Shown piece by piece: positions 22,731 through 30,999 of a stretch of DNA of 64,000 nucleotides. How positions within the stretch are numbered: position 1 is the first letter of the stretch; each line of letters begins with the position of its first letter. The stretch is from assembly GCA_030530685.1 (NCBI GenBank), contig JAUMUM010000001.1:343853-407852 (forward strand), given 5' to 3'. The notes under the pieces are model-generated. The model ran no database searches and was not told the origin of the DNA. It saw only the letters and a list, made by a program, of their open reading frames with translations. Source of the DNA: Actinomycetaceae bacterium (GTDB lineage Bacteria > Actinomycetota > Actinomycetes > Actinomycetales > Actinomycetaceae). A program made the translations under genes and the position numbers.

Positions 22731-24263
22731 TCACCGCTTCGGCGCGAACCTCTGTGTATCGCCGTCTCCAGGCACGGCGCCATCACCGGTAATAGCGGCG
22801 TCGGCCTCAGGAACTGCGTGGCCGCCAGCGGCATGGCTATCGACTCGCGCCCCGCCCGCGTCGCTGTGCGGCGCCCCACCGGTACCACTTTGCAGCACGC
22901 GAGTCTTGAGCTCGTAGCCAATGAGCAGAACGGTCAGCCAGATGGGAAGAATAATAACGGCCAACCTGTAGTTGGGGTTGCGCCACATCATCACGACGAC
23001 CAGCACGAAGAAGGCCATCGCCACCACGGACGAGACCAAGCCGCCCGGCAGCTTGAAGCTGAGCTTGGCGACCTTGTCCGGCCCGAGGTGCCGGCGGAAC
23101 TTGGAGTGGGTGATGAGGATCATCGCCCACGTGATGATGACCGAAGCCAGCGTCGTCGACATGAAGAAGCTAAAGGCAGTGTCCCTGGAGAAGAACAGGA
23201 CCACGACAACGACGACGCCAATGATCCCCGAGGACAGCAGGATCCCGTTGCGCGGCACGCGCTGGGCCGAAAGCCGGCCGAGGAAGCGCGGCGCGCTGCC
23301 CTGGCGGGCCAGGGTGTAGAGCATGCGCCCGTTGGAGTACAGGCCCGAGTTGAACACCGACAGGGCCGCGGTGAGCACGACGATGTTGAGAATGTGGGCG
23401 GCGGCCGTGATGCCGACCGAATCGAAGATCTGCACGAAGGGGCTGGACTTGCCGTTGATATCCCTCCACGGGATCACGGACATGACCACCGCCAACGCAC
23501 CGATGTAGAAGATGAGGATGCGGTAGACGAGCTGGTTGATTGCCTTGGGAATGGTGCGCTCGGGATCCTCGGTCTCGCCGGCCGCGATGCCGACCAGTTC
23601 CATGCCACCAAAGGAGAACATGACGACGGCCAGGCACATGAGCAGGCCATTGATGCCGAAGGGCATGAAGCCATCGTCGAACAGGTGCGACCACGCGGGG
23701 GCCGGGCCCGAGCCAGTACTCGTGCCGCTAATGATCAGGTAGGTGCCCAGGACAATCATGCCTATGACCGCCACCACCTTGATCATGGCGAACCAGAACT
23801 CGAACTCGCCGAAGGCCTTGACGCCGACGAGGTTGGCCGACGTGATGAGGATGAGGAAGACCAAGGCCGAAACCCATTCCGGCACCGACGGCCACCAGTA
23901 CTGTATGTATTTGCCGACAACGACCAACTCGGACATGGACACGAAGATGTACAGGAACCAGTAGCTCCAGCCGGCGACGAAGCCGGCCCGAGGACTCCAG
24001 TAGTCGTTGGCGTAGCGGCTGAACGCGCCGGAGGCCGGGCGGTGGACGACCATTTCACCGAGGGCGCGCACGACGAGGAAGATCGCCGCCCCGCCGATGG
24101 CGTAAGCGATGAGGATCGAGGGCCCGGCCAGTTGGATGCCTTCAGCCGAGCCGTAGAAAAGCCCCGTTCCGATAGCTCCACCCAGGGCAATCATCTGGAT
24201 GTGCCGGTTCTTCAGGCCCTTGCGCAGGCCCTCAGCGCTTTCTTCGATTGTTTCAGTTGACAT
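22731..24263 (-). CDS. AAT-family amino acid permease
   Basis: The 510-residue protein has about 12 hydrophobic segments. It begins with the hallmark GLKNRHIQMIALGGAIGTGLFYGSA and continues with GEMVVHRPASGAFSRYA, FSFGGMELVGIAAGETEDPERTIPKAINQ and SGLYSNGRMLYTLARQG, all typical of APC-superfamily AAT permeases such as GabP, ProY and aromatic permeases. It would import an amino acid with protons. The last 60 residues are a Gly/Ala/Asp-rich cytoplasmic tail. The ATG at 24263 follows AGGGAGAG at two bases. A GATAAT-like -10 lies near 24328-24333 on the minus strand, and a palindrome is centred at 24410. The substrate is not inferable; the nearby proline and glutamate catabolism makes those candidates, without direct evidence. 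Confidence 0.9.
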   Translation of the reverse strand: MSTETIEESAEGLRKGLKNRHIQMIALGGAIGTGLFYGSAEGIQLAGPSILIAYAIGGAAIFLVVRALGEMVVHRPASGAFSRYANDYWSPRAGFVAGWSYWFLYIFVSMSELVVVGKYIQYWWPSVPEWVSALVFLILITSANLVGVKAFGEFEFWFAMIKVVAVIGMIVLGTYLIISGTSTGSGPAPAWSHLFDDGFMPFGINGLLMCLAVVMFSFGGMELVGIAAGETEDPERTIPKAINQLVYRILIFYIGALAVVMSVIPWRDINGKSSPFVQIFDSVGITAAAHILNIVVLTAALSVFNSGLYSNGRMLYTLARQGSAPRFLGRLSAQRVPRNGILLSSGIIGVVVVVVLFFSRDTAFSFFMSTTLASVIITWAMILITHSKFRRHLGPDKVAKLSFKLPGGLVSSVVAMAFFVLVVVMMWRNPNYRLAVIILPIWLTVLLIGYELKTRVLQSGTGGAPHSDAGGARVDSHAAGGHAVPEADAAITGDGAVPGDGDTQRFAPKR

Positions 24264-24403
24264 CGCTCTCCCTGGAGGACGGGCATCGCTCAAGAACGCC
24301 CATCGCTCGTGAACGCCGCCCGGTAATGATTATCTGAGGCCGGCTCATTCGATCACGATCGACGATTCGATCGCGTGTCAAGTCCTAGGCCGGAGTGATT
24401 ATA

Positions 24404-24416
24404 TTGACGTTGTCAA
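24404..24416. promoter_or_regulatory. Perfect palindrome TTGAC-GTT-GTCAA
   Basis: Five-base arms flank a 3-base centre in the AT-richest part of the 226-base gap between the permease and the DUF3017 gene. Another GTCAAG half-site occurs at about 24376. It may be an operator for the permease; TTGACA can also be read as a -35 on the minus strand, but no well-spaced -10 was found. Confidence 0.35.
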
Positions 24417-24489
24417 GCTCTCGGCGAAAGTGACCACATTGCGAAGAGGTGAGGTTGGCGCGGCATTCGCGCTGCGGGCAGCGAGCGAT

Positions 24490-24771
24490 TCAGGCCGCCA
24501 GGGCGACGAGCGGCGTGCCGGCCCACGTCGACAGATACCACAGCGCACCCGCCAGCGCCACGTAGGCGACGACATCGAAGCCACGCGAACGCGCGCGCGG
24601 GACATAGCCCGTCGGAAGGATCGCACGAGCCAGGGCGAGGGCCACAAGGCTGCCCGCCAGGATCCGGCAGGCGACGACGGCCGACCACACGTAGGCCGAG
24701 CCGACCACGGCGGCGATCCACAGGGCGAGCCCAATGTACACAACGCCCGCCGGAACCCGGATGGAACTCAT
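24490..24771 (-). CDS. DUF3017 small membrane protein
   Basis: The 93-residue protein has three hydrophobic segments (about 6-25, 29-48, 66-85) and the family-like stretch ALARAILPT...VPRARSRGFDVVAYVALAGAL. DUF3017 proteins are short actinobacterial membrane proteins of unknown function, often coded near mdh, folD and purH, which fits the wider neighbourhood here. The ATG at 24771 follows GGGGG; an in-frame GTG at 24780 would add three residues. The gene is divergent from the flavoprotein at 24808 with only 36 bases between starts, so their promoters overlap. Family assignment comes from memory of the pattern and is moderately sure. Confidence 0.72.
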   Translation of the reverse strand: MSSIRVPAGVVYIGLALWIAAVVGSAYVWSAVVACRILAGSLVALALARAILPTGYVPRARSRGFDVVAYVALAGALWYLSTWAGTPLVALAA

Positions 24772-24794
24772 AGCCCCCACTGTACCCAGCGCAC

Positions 24795-24800
24795 TAGCAT
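24795..24800 (+). promoter_or_regulatory. -10 hexamer TAGCAT, leaderless start
   Basis: TAGCAT ends seven bases before the ATG at 24808 and no purine-rich ribosome site is present, so transcription probably starts at or next to the start codon. Confidence 0.5.
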
Positions 24801-24807
24801 TGTCGCC

Positions 24808-25956
24808 ATGCGACGCATCGGGATCATTGGCACCGGCCTGGCCGGCCTGCGGGTTGCCGCCGAGTTGCGCGGAGCCGGATTCGACGGCCGGATCACGGCC
24901 TGGGACAGCGGCGGTGGCAAGCCCTACGACCGCCCGCCGCTGACCAAGCAGCTCTTCGGCGAGCGGCAGGTGCCGCTGGCCCGGCAGGGCCTGGGCGACC
25001 TCGGCGACCTCGGCGTCGAGGTGATCGCCCGGGAGGTCAGCGCGATCGAGCCCGACGGGGCGGGCGGCTGGCTGGTCATTGAGTCGGCTGGCGCTGTTGA
25101 CGTGGCTGGCGCTGGCGAGGCGACCGGTGCGGCTGGCACGGTCGAGTCAGGCCCCGTCCAGGTCGACGTCGCCGTCGTCGCGACGGGCTCACCCCCGCGC
25201 GGGAGCGTACCCGGCGCCCGCGTCCTCTACACGCTCGCCGACGCCGATGCCCTCGCCGAGGCCATCGCTCCGGGCACGCGCGTCGACATCGTCGGCGGCG
25301 GCTGGATCGGCACGGAGCTGGCCTCGACCTGCGCCGAGCGTGGCGCCCGCGTCGAGCTGTGGGAGGCGAGCCAGCACCTGCTCGCCCGCTCGCTCGGCGA
25401 GGCCGGGACCGACATCTGGCTGCGATGGCTGGAGGCGGCCGGCGTGACGGTCCACCTGGGCCGGCGCCACCCGGGCAGCGCGGCGGACGGGACGGTTCTT
25501 GTCGACGCCACGGGCTCGGCCCCCACCTTTCCGCGCGTGGCCGCCGATGTCACGGCGCGCGGCGCGCTGGCCACCGACGTGCAGGCCCGAGTCCTTCTGG
25601 GCGGCCGGAGCGTGGCGGGCCTGTACGCGGTCGGCGACTGCGCCGACCGCGTGAGCCACCCCTGCCTGGCCGGCGGCCACTGGACCAAGGCCCTGGGCGA
25701 TGGCGCGCTCGCGGCGGCCTCCATCCTTGGCACAGCCCCACCGCCCTTCCTGGCTCCGGCGGAGGTCTTCTCCACGCAGTTCGGCCGCGAGATAGGCCTG
25801 GTCGGCGTCGTTCCGAGCTCGCCTCCCGCACGCGAGTCGACGCGCGACGGCTTTGTCCTGAGGTGGCAGGACGAGCACGGGCTGGCAGCACTCCTGGCCG
25901 TCGACTCGCCCCGGGAGCTGTCGCGGGCACGAAAGGCCCTGAGGGTCGCCATCTGA
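24808..25956 (+). CDS. FAD/NAD-dependent oxidoreductase, ferredoxin-reductase-like
   Basis: The 382-residue protein opens with the FAD-binding IGIIGTGLAGLRVAAEL, followed by PYDRPPLTKQLFGE, typical of ferredoxin/putidaredoxin-type reductases. A second dinucleotide site, VDIVGGGWIGTELASTCAERGARVELWE (about 160-190), binds NAD(P)H; GLYAVGDCAD is the second FAD contact, and a small C-terminal reductase domain starts near 310. These enzymes pass electrons from NAD(P)H to a ferredoxin or rubredoxin; no partner gene is adjacent, so the acceptor is unknown. An Ala/Gly-rich loop at about 90-115 is unusual and probably an expansion. The start has no ribosome site and looks leaderless. Confidence 0.83.
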   Translation: MRRIGIIGTGLAGLRVAAELRGAGFDGRITAWDSGGGKPYDRPPLTKQLFGERQVPLARQGLGDLGDLGVEVIAREVSAIEPDGAGGWLVIESAGAVDVAGAGEATGAAGTVESGPVQVDVAVVATGSPPRGSVPGARVLYTLADADALAEAIAPGTRVDIVGGGWIGTELASTCAERGARVELWEASQHLLARSLGEAGTDIWLRWLEAAGVTVHLGRRHPGSAADGTVLVDATGSAPTFPRVAADVTARGALATDVQARVLLGGRSVAGLYAVGDCADRVSHPCLAGGHWTKALGDGALAAASILGTAPPPFLAPAEVFSTQFGREIGLVGVVPSSPPARESTRDGFVLRWQDEHGLAALLAVDSPRELSRARKALRVAI

Positions 25957-25987
25957 GGACACCGCCGTCACACTCAGCAATCCGACG

Positions 25988-26127
25988 GCCCGCTGTGCGC
26001 GGGCGATGGTGTCTTCCCAGCCGGTGCGGCCGTTGTCCACGCCTTGCCCACCGAGCGCGGGCGATGGGCCGGACGAGACGGCACCGATGCCTCCCGGGCA
26101 CCTCGCCCACCGAACACGGGCAACGGA
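25988..26127 (+). repeat. Three degenerate ~22-base repeats, ~58-base period
   Basis: Related segments of the form GCCCACCGAGCGCGGGCGATGG begin at about 25988, 26046 and 26105, in the 264-base gap before the glutamate dehydrogenase. The copies differ at several positions. No gene was recognised in this gap. Confidence 0.5.
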
Positions 26128-26220
26128 CAGGCATGGACCACACGTACCACCCGCGAACGATGGCGAACCGGCCCGGCCACGGGTACCGTTGAAGGCAGCG
26201 CACGCAAAGGAGCATGACCA

Positions 26221-29200
26221 ATGACGGCATTCGTTCAGACCCCAGCCACACGCGATCTCATCGACAAGGCAACGAAGCTCGCGGGGGACGCGGTACCACC
26301 GTCCATCTTCGACGCATACGTCGGGGGCGCGAGCACCATCGACTCCATGGCGCCGGAGGACCTGTGCGGACTGGTGCGCGCGCACTACGAACTGGCCAGC
26401 CAGCACCCCGACGGCGACGTCAGCGTGCGGGTCTTCACGCCCACGATCGAGGAGGACGGCTGGTCTTTAGGCTCGACACTCGTCCAGTGCGTCACCGAGG
26501 ACATCCCCTTCCTCGTCGACTCCGTCTCCATCCGACTGCGCACGCTCGGTCACACGATCAAGCGGCTGCTGCACCCGGTGGTCGACGGACACTCGTGGAT
26601 CAGCGTCGAAATCAGGCGCGTGAGCCCGGGCAGCGAGGCCGGCCTGGCGGCGGAGATCGACTCCGTCATCCGGGACGTCAAGGCCGCCGTCGGCGACTGG
26701 GACACCATGACCGCCCTGGCCAGGAGCGCGACCGAAGGCCTGGAGGGCCACGCCCACGACGTGCTCGCCTGGATCGCGGAGGGCAACTTCATCCTGCTCG
26801 GCTCCTTCGAACGCGACGGTGGCGCCCCCGTTCCCGGGTCCGAGCTGGGCCTGGCCAGACGCCAGAGTGAACTGGTCGCCGAGTTGGCGGCGACCGACAC
26901 CCCCGAGTTCCTCGTGACGAAGTCGCACGTGCGCGCACTCGTCCACCGCCACGCCTACACCGACGTCGTCTACGTGGGCCGCCTCGTGCTCTTCGGCCTC
27001 ATGACAGCCGGCGCCTACATCGGCTCGGTCTTCGACACTCCCCTGGCCGCCGGCCGGGTCGAGGCCGTCTTCGACGCCTCGGGCCTGCCGCGCGATTCCC
27101 ACTCCGGCAAGGACCTCCTCCAACTCATGGAGAGCTACCCGCGCGATATCCTCATGCTGCTCGACGCCGACGAGCTCGCTGCCGACGCCGCCGCACTCAT
27201 CCGGCCCGAGGCGGCCTCCTCGACGACCACGCTCCTGCACCGCGACATCTTCCCGGGCGCCGCGGCGGGCGTCGTCGTCATACCGCGCGAACGCTTCACC
27301 TCTCACGCCTCCACGGAGCTGGCGCGCATCGTCCAGGAAACCTTCTCGTCGGCGGACGTCGACATGCAGGTCTCGGTCAGCTCCGGTCCCCTGGCCTTCA
27401 TCAGCTTCATCGTCAGCAGCATCCGCGACGAGTCCGACATCGACGAGGCGAGCCTGGTCCGCCGCATCGCCGATGCCACGAGCGACTGGAACGAGGATCT
27501 GGCACGGGCGGTACGCCGCGAATTCGGTGAGGAAGCGGCGGCGGGCGTGCTCGAACGCTTCCGCGACTCCATCCCCTCAGCCTACCGGGCCCAGTACAGC
27601 GCGAGGGTCGCGGCCTCCGATTTCCGCCACATCGACGCCCTGGAGCCGGGGCAGCTGCGCCTGAGCCTGTACAAGCCGACCGACGGCGGTCACGGCCGCA
27701 GGCGCCTGAAGATGTTCATCCGCGACGACGTCTCCCTCACGCGCATCCTCCCAATCTTTTCGAACTTCGACCTGGTCGTCACGGACGAGCGCCCCTTCAC
27801 CCTCGAGGGAGATCCCCCGGCGCGGATCTTCGACTTCGGGCTCGTCGCGCCAACGGAACAGCACTGGGCCGGCGAGGACGTGCGCTCGCGCTTCCAGGAG
27901 GCCGTCATGGACGCCTGGAACGGGAAGTCCGAGTCCGACCGCCTCGACGCCCTCGTGCTGACGGCGGGCCTGGACAGCCGCGAGGTGAGCATCCTGCGGG
28001 CCATCGCAGCCTACCTGCGCCAGGGCACCCTGCCGTTCTCGCGCAGCTACCTCCAGGAAACGCTCGTAGCCAACCCCGACATCGCCCGCCTGCTCGTGGA
28101 CTTCTTCGACGCCCGGTTCAATCCCCGCACGAACGACGCCGAGGCCGAGGCCGCGATCCGCGCCGACCTCGCGGAAAGGATCGCCTCCGTCTCGTCGCTG
28201 GACGAGGAGCGCATCGCCCGCGCCTTCCTCGCCGTGATCGAGGCGACGCTGCGGACCAACGCCTACCAGGAGAGCAAGCCCACCCTGGCGTTCAAGCTGG
28301 ACGCCGGGGCCATCTCCTTCCTGCCGGAGCCGCGCCCTGCGTTTGAAATCTGGGTGTACTCGCCGCGCGTGGAGGGCGTGCACCTGCGCTTCGGGAAGGT
28401 CGCGCGCGGTGGGCTGCGCTGGTCCGACAGGCGCGAGGACTTCCGCACGGAAATCCTGGGGCTCGTCAAGGCCCAGATGGTCAAGAACGCCGTCATCGTC
28501 CCCACGGGTTCCAAGGGCGGTTTCTTCGCCAAGCGGCTGCCCCCGCCGGCCGAGCGCGAGGCCTGGCTGGCCGAGGGCCTGGCCGCCTACCGCCTATTCG
28601 TTGCCTCGCTCCTGGACGTCACGGATAATCTCGTGGCGGGCGTCGTCGTCCCGCCCGACAATGTCGTGCGCAAAGACGGGGACGACACCTACCTCGTCGT
28701 GGCGGCGGACAAGGGCACGGCCAAGTTCTCCGACGACGCCAACGAGGTCTCGCGCGAGTACGGCTTCTGGCTGGGCGATGCCTTCGCCTCGGGCGGATCG
28801 GCCGGCTTCGACCACAAGGGCATGGGCATCACCGCGCGCGGAGCGTGGGAGTCGGTCAAACGCCACTTCCGCGAACTGGATGTGGACGTCCAGTCGCAGG
28901 ATTTCACGGTCGTGGGCATCGGCGACATGTCGGGCGATGTCTTCGGCAACGGCATGCTGCTGTCCGAGCACATCAGGCTCGTCGGTGCGTTCGATCACCG
29001 GTCCGTCTTCCTCGACCCCGACCCGGACGCGGCCACATCGTTCGCCGAGCGCCAGCGCCTATTCGCGCTGCCCGGCTCCTCGTGGGAGGACTACGATTCC
29101 TCGCTCATCTCGGTGGGCGGCGGCGTGTGGCCGCGCTCGGCCAAGTCCATTCCCATCGGCGACGAGGTGCGCCGGGTGCTCGGGCTCGACGATTCCGTCA

Positions 29201-30780
29201 CCTCGCTGACCCCGAACGAGGCCATACGCGCCATCCTCGCCGCACCCGTCGACCTGCTGTGGAACGGCGGGATCGGCACGTACGTCAAGGCATCGACGCA
29301 GGGCAACGACGTCATCGGCGACCGCACCAACGACGCCATACGCATCGACGCCACCGAGTTGCGCTGCCGGGTCGTGGGCGAGGGCGGCAATCTCGGACTA
29401 TCGCAGCTCGGCCGCATCGAGGCGGCCCTGGCCGGCAGACGCCTGAACACCGACGCCATTGACAACTCCGCGGGCGTGGACACATCCGACCACGAGGTGA
29501 ACATCAAGATCCTCCTGGCCGAGCAGGTGGCCAACGGCGACCTGACGCCCAAGCAGCGCAACCTCCTGCTCGAGTCGGTCACCGACGACGTCGCCACCCT
29601 CGTCCTGCGCGACAACTACGAGCAGAATGTGCTGCTGGGCAATGCTCGCGCGCAGAGCCCGACGATGGTCCACGAGCACCTGCGGCTCATGCACTGGCTC
29701 GTCGAGCGCGGCGATTTGGACCGAGCGCTCGAATTCCTTCCCAGCGACGAAGAACTGACCGCCCGCGCCAGCCAGGAGGGCCGGGGCCTGACCTCCCCGG
29801 AGTTCGCCGTGCTCGTGGCCTACACCAAGCTCGCGCTCAAGGATGACCTGCTGGAAACCTCCGTGCCCGACGACGAATACTTCGCCGCCGAGCTGCGCTC
29901 CTACTTCCCGGCCGAGATCGTCGATCGCTACTGCGCGACGCTCGGCTCCCACCCGCTAGCTCGCGAAATCGTCGCGAACTCGCTCGTCAATTCGCTCGTC
30001 AACCGCGGCGGCGCGACCTTCGTGCTGCGGGCCGTCGAGGACACGCAGGCCGACGTCGGCGAGATCGTCCGGGCATTCGCCGCGGCCCGCGAACTGCTCG
30101 ATCTTTCGGGCTTCGTCGAGGCCGTCGAGGCGCTCGACGGCGTGGCGCCCACCTCGCTCCAGGCGGACCTGTACATCACCTTCCGCCACCACCTGGACGC
30201 CACCGTCCGCCGGCTCCTCCAGGCCCGCGCCTCGTCGATCGGGCAGACCGTCGAACGGTTCTCCCCCATGCACGGATGGCTCGGGCGCCTGGACGCCTAC
30301 CTGCCCGAGCCCGACCGCATTCGCCGACAGGCCGAGATCGATCGGCTCGTGGAGCAGTCCGTTCCCGCGGAGCTGGCCGGCCGTTTCGCGGACCTGTCCC
30401 GCGCCGCGGCCCTCATGGACGCGATTGCAGTGGCCGAGCGCACGGGCGAGGATCCCGACGAGGTCCTGCGCGTCCTGTTCGACCTGTACGAGCGCTTCAA
30501 TATCGGCAGGCTGCTCGAGCTGAGCGCGCAGCTGCCCATCACCGACAAGTGGACGGCCATGGCGCAGTCGGCCACGGAGGCCGACCTGACGGCGAGCGTC
30601 GTCACGCTGACCGAATCCGTCCTGGCGGGCACCGATCCCGGCGAGGGACGGGTCGATACCTGGGTGGCTTCGCGCCGTTCGGCCGTCGAGCGCACGATCT
30701 CCATGACGCGCTCCCTGGCCGAGCCCTCCCTGGCGCCGCTGGTCGTCGGGCTGCGCTCGATGCGGGCCCTCGCCGGTTGA
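26221..30780 (+). CDS. gdh: NAD-specific glutamate dehydrogenase, large (180-kDa) class
   Basis: The 1519-residue protein matches the large bacterial NAD-GDH class (usually about 1600 residues). The N-terminal half carries ACT-like regulatory modules (for example VTEDIPFLVDSVSIRLRTLGH near 90). The catalytic core includes GGLRWSDRREDFRTEILGLVKAQMVKNAVIVPTGSKGGF from about 729, VVAADKGTAKFSD near 826, GIGDMSGDVFGNGMLLS near 899 and WNGGIGTYVKAS near 1014. It oxidises glutamate to 2-oxoglutarate and ammonia with NAD and is normally catabolic and allosterically controlled. The ATG at 26221 is 10 bases after AAAGGAG. It converges with putA, whose product makes glutamate from proline. Confidence 0.95.
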   Translation: MTAFVQTPATRDLIDKATKLAGDAVPPSIFDAYVGGASTIDSMAPEDLCGLVRAHYELASQHPDGDVSVRVFTPTIEEDGWSLGSTLVQCVTEDIPFLVDSVSIRLRTLGHTIKRLLHPVVDGHSWISVEIRRVSPGSEAGLAAEIDSVIRDVKAAVGDWDTMTALARSATEGLEGHAHDVLAWIAEGNFILLGSFERDGGAPVPGSELGLARRQSELVAELAATDTPEFLVTKSHVRALVHRHAYTDVVYVGRLVLFGLMTAGAYIGSVFDTPLAAGRVEAVFDASGLPRDSHSGKDLLQLMESYPRDILMLLDADELAADAAALIRPEAASSTTTLLHRDIFPGAAAGVVVIPRERFTSHASTELARIVQETFSSADVDMQVSVSSGPLAFISFIVSSIRDESDIDEASLVRRIADATSDWNEDLARAVRREFGEEAAAGVLERFRDSIPSAYRAQYSARVAASDFRHIDALEPGQLRLSLYKPTDGGHGRRRLKMFIRDDVSLTRILPIFSNFDLVVTDERPFTLEGDPPARIFDFGLVAPTEQHWAGEDVRSRFQEAVMDAWNGKSESDRLDALVLTAGLDSREVSILRAIAAYLRQGTLPFSRSYLQETLVANPDIARLLVDFFDARFNPRTNDAEAEAAIRADLAERIASVSSLDEERIARAFLAVIEATLRTNAYQESKPTLAFKLDAGAISFLPEPRPAFEIWVYSPRVEGVHLRFGKVARGGLRWSDRREDFRTEILGLVKAQMVKNAVIVPTGSKGGFFAKRLPPPAEREAWLAEGLAAYRLFVASLLDVTDNLVAGVVVPPDNVVRKDGDDTYLVVAADKGTAKFSDDANEVSREYGFWLGDAFASGGSAGFDHKGMGITARGAWESVKRHFRELDVDVQSQDFTVVGIGDMSGDVFGNGMLLSEHIRLVGAFDHRSVFLDPDPDAATSFAERQRLFALPGSSWEDYDSSLISVGGGVWPRSAKSIPIGDEVRRVLGLDDSVTSLTPNEAIRAILAAPVDLLWNGGIGTYVKASTQGNDVIGDRTNDAIRIDATELRCRVVGEGGNLGLSQLGRIEAALAGRRLNTDAIDNSAGVDTSDHEVNIKILLAEQVANGDLTPKQRNLLLESVTDDVATLVLRDNYEQNVLLGNARAQSPTMVHEHLRLMHWLVERGDLDRALEFLPSDEELTARASQEGRGLTSPEFAVLVAYTKLALKDDLLETSVPDDEYFAAELRSYFPAEIVDRYCATLGSHPLAREIVANSLVNSLVNRGGATFVLRAVEDTQADVGEIVRAFAAARELLDLSGFVEAVEALDGVAPTSLQADLYITFRHHLDATVRRLLQARASSIGQTVERFSPMHGWLGRLDAYLPEPDRIRRQAEIDRLVEQSVPAELAGRFADLSRAAALMDAIAVAERTGEDPDEVLRVLFDLYERFNIGRLLELSAQLPITDKWTAMAQSATEADLTASVVTLTESVLAGTDPGEGRVDTWVASRRSAVERTISMTRSLAEPSLAPLVVGLRSMRALAG

Positions 30781-30789
30781 CGCGGGCGC

Positions 30790-30817
30790 GGGCCCACCTC
30801 GAGGTCGAGGTGGGCCC
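30790..30817. terminator. 28-base near-perfect palindrome between gdh and putA
   Basis: Thirteen-base arms GGGCCCACCTCGA and their exact complement are separated by only GG, nine bases after the gdh stop. It can fold identically from both strands, fitting a bidirectional terminator, though no T-tract follows. Confidence 0.55.
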
Positions 30818-30965
30818 CAGCACTTAGCACCGGCCAGAGGCAGCTGGCCAGTTAGATCACGCCACCTGTGCCCGCCCTGCAGCTGCCAGGGCTCCTACGG
30901 CCGGCGGGACTGAGCCGCTGGCAGGGCCCCGCTGGCCGGACCACTCACCGGGCCCTGCCGCTGCC

Positions 30966-30999
30966 GGGGCTCTGCCACTCACGGGGCTCTGCCACTCAC
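30966..30999. repeat. 17-base perfect tandem duplication over the putA stop
   Basis: GGGGCTCTGCCACTCAC is present twice head to tail (30966-30982, 30983-30999). The second copy includes the putA stop codon. Confidence 0.8.
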
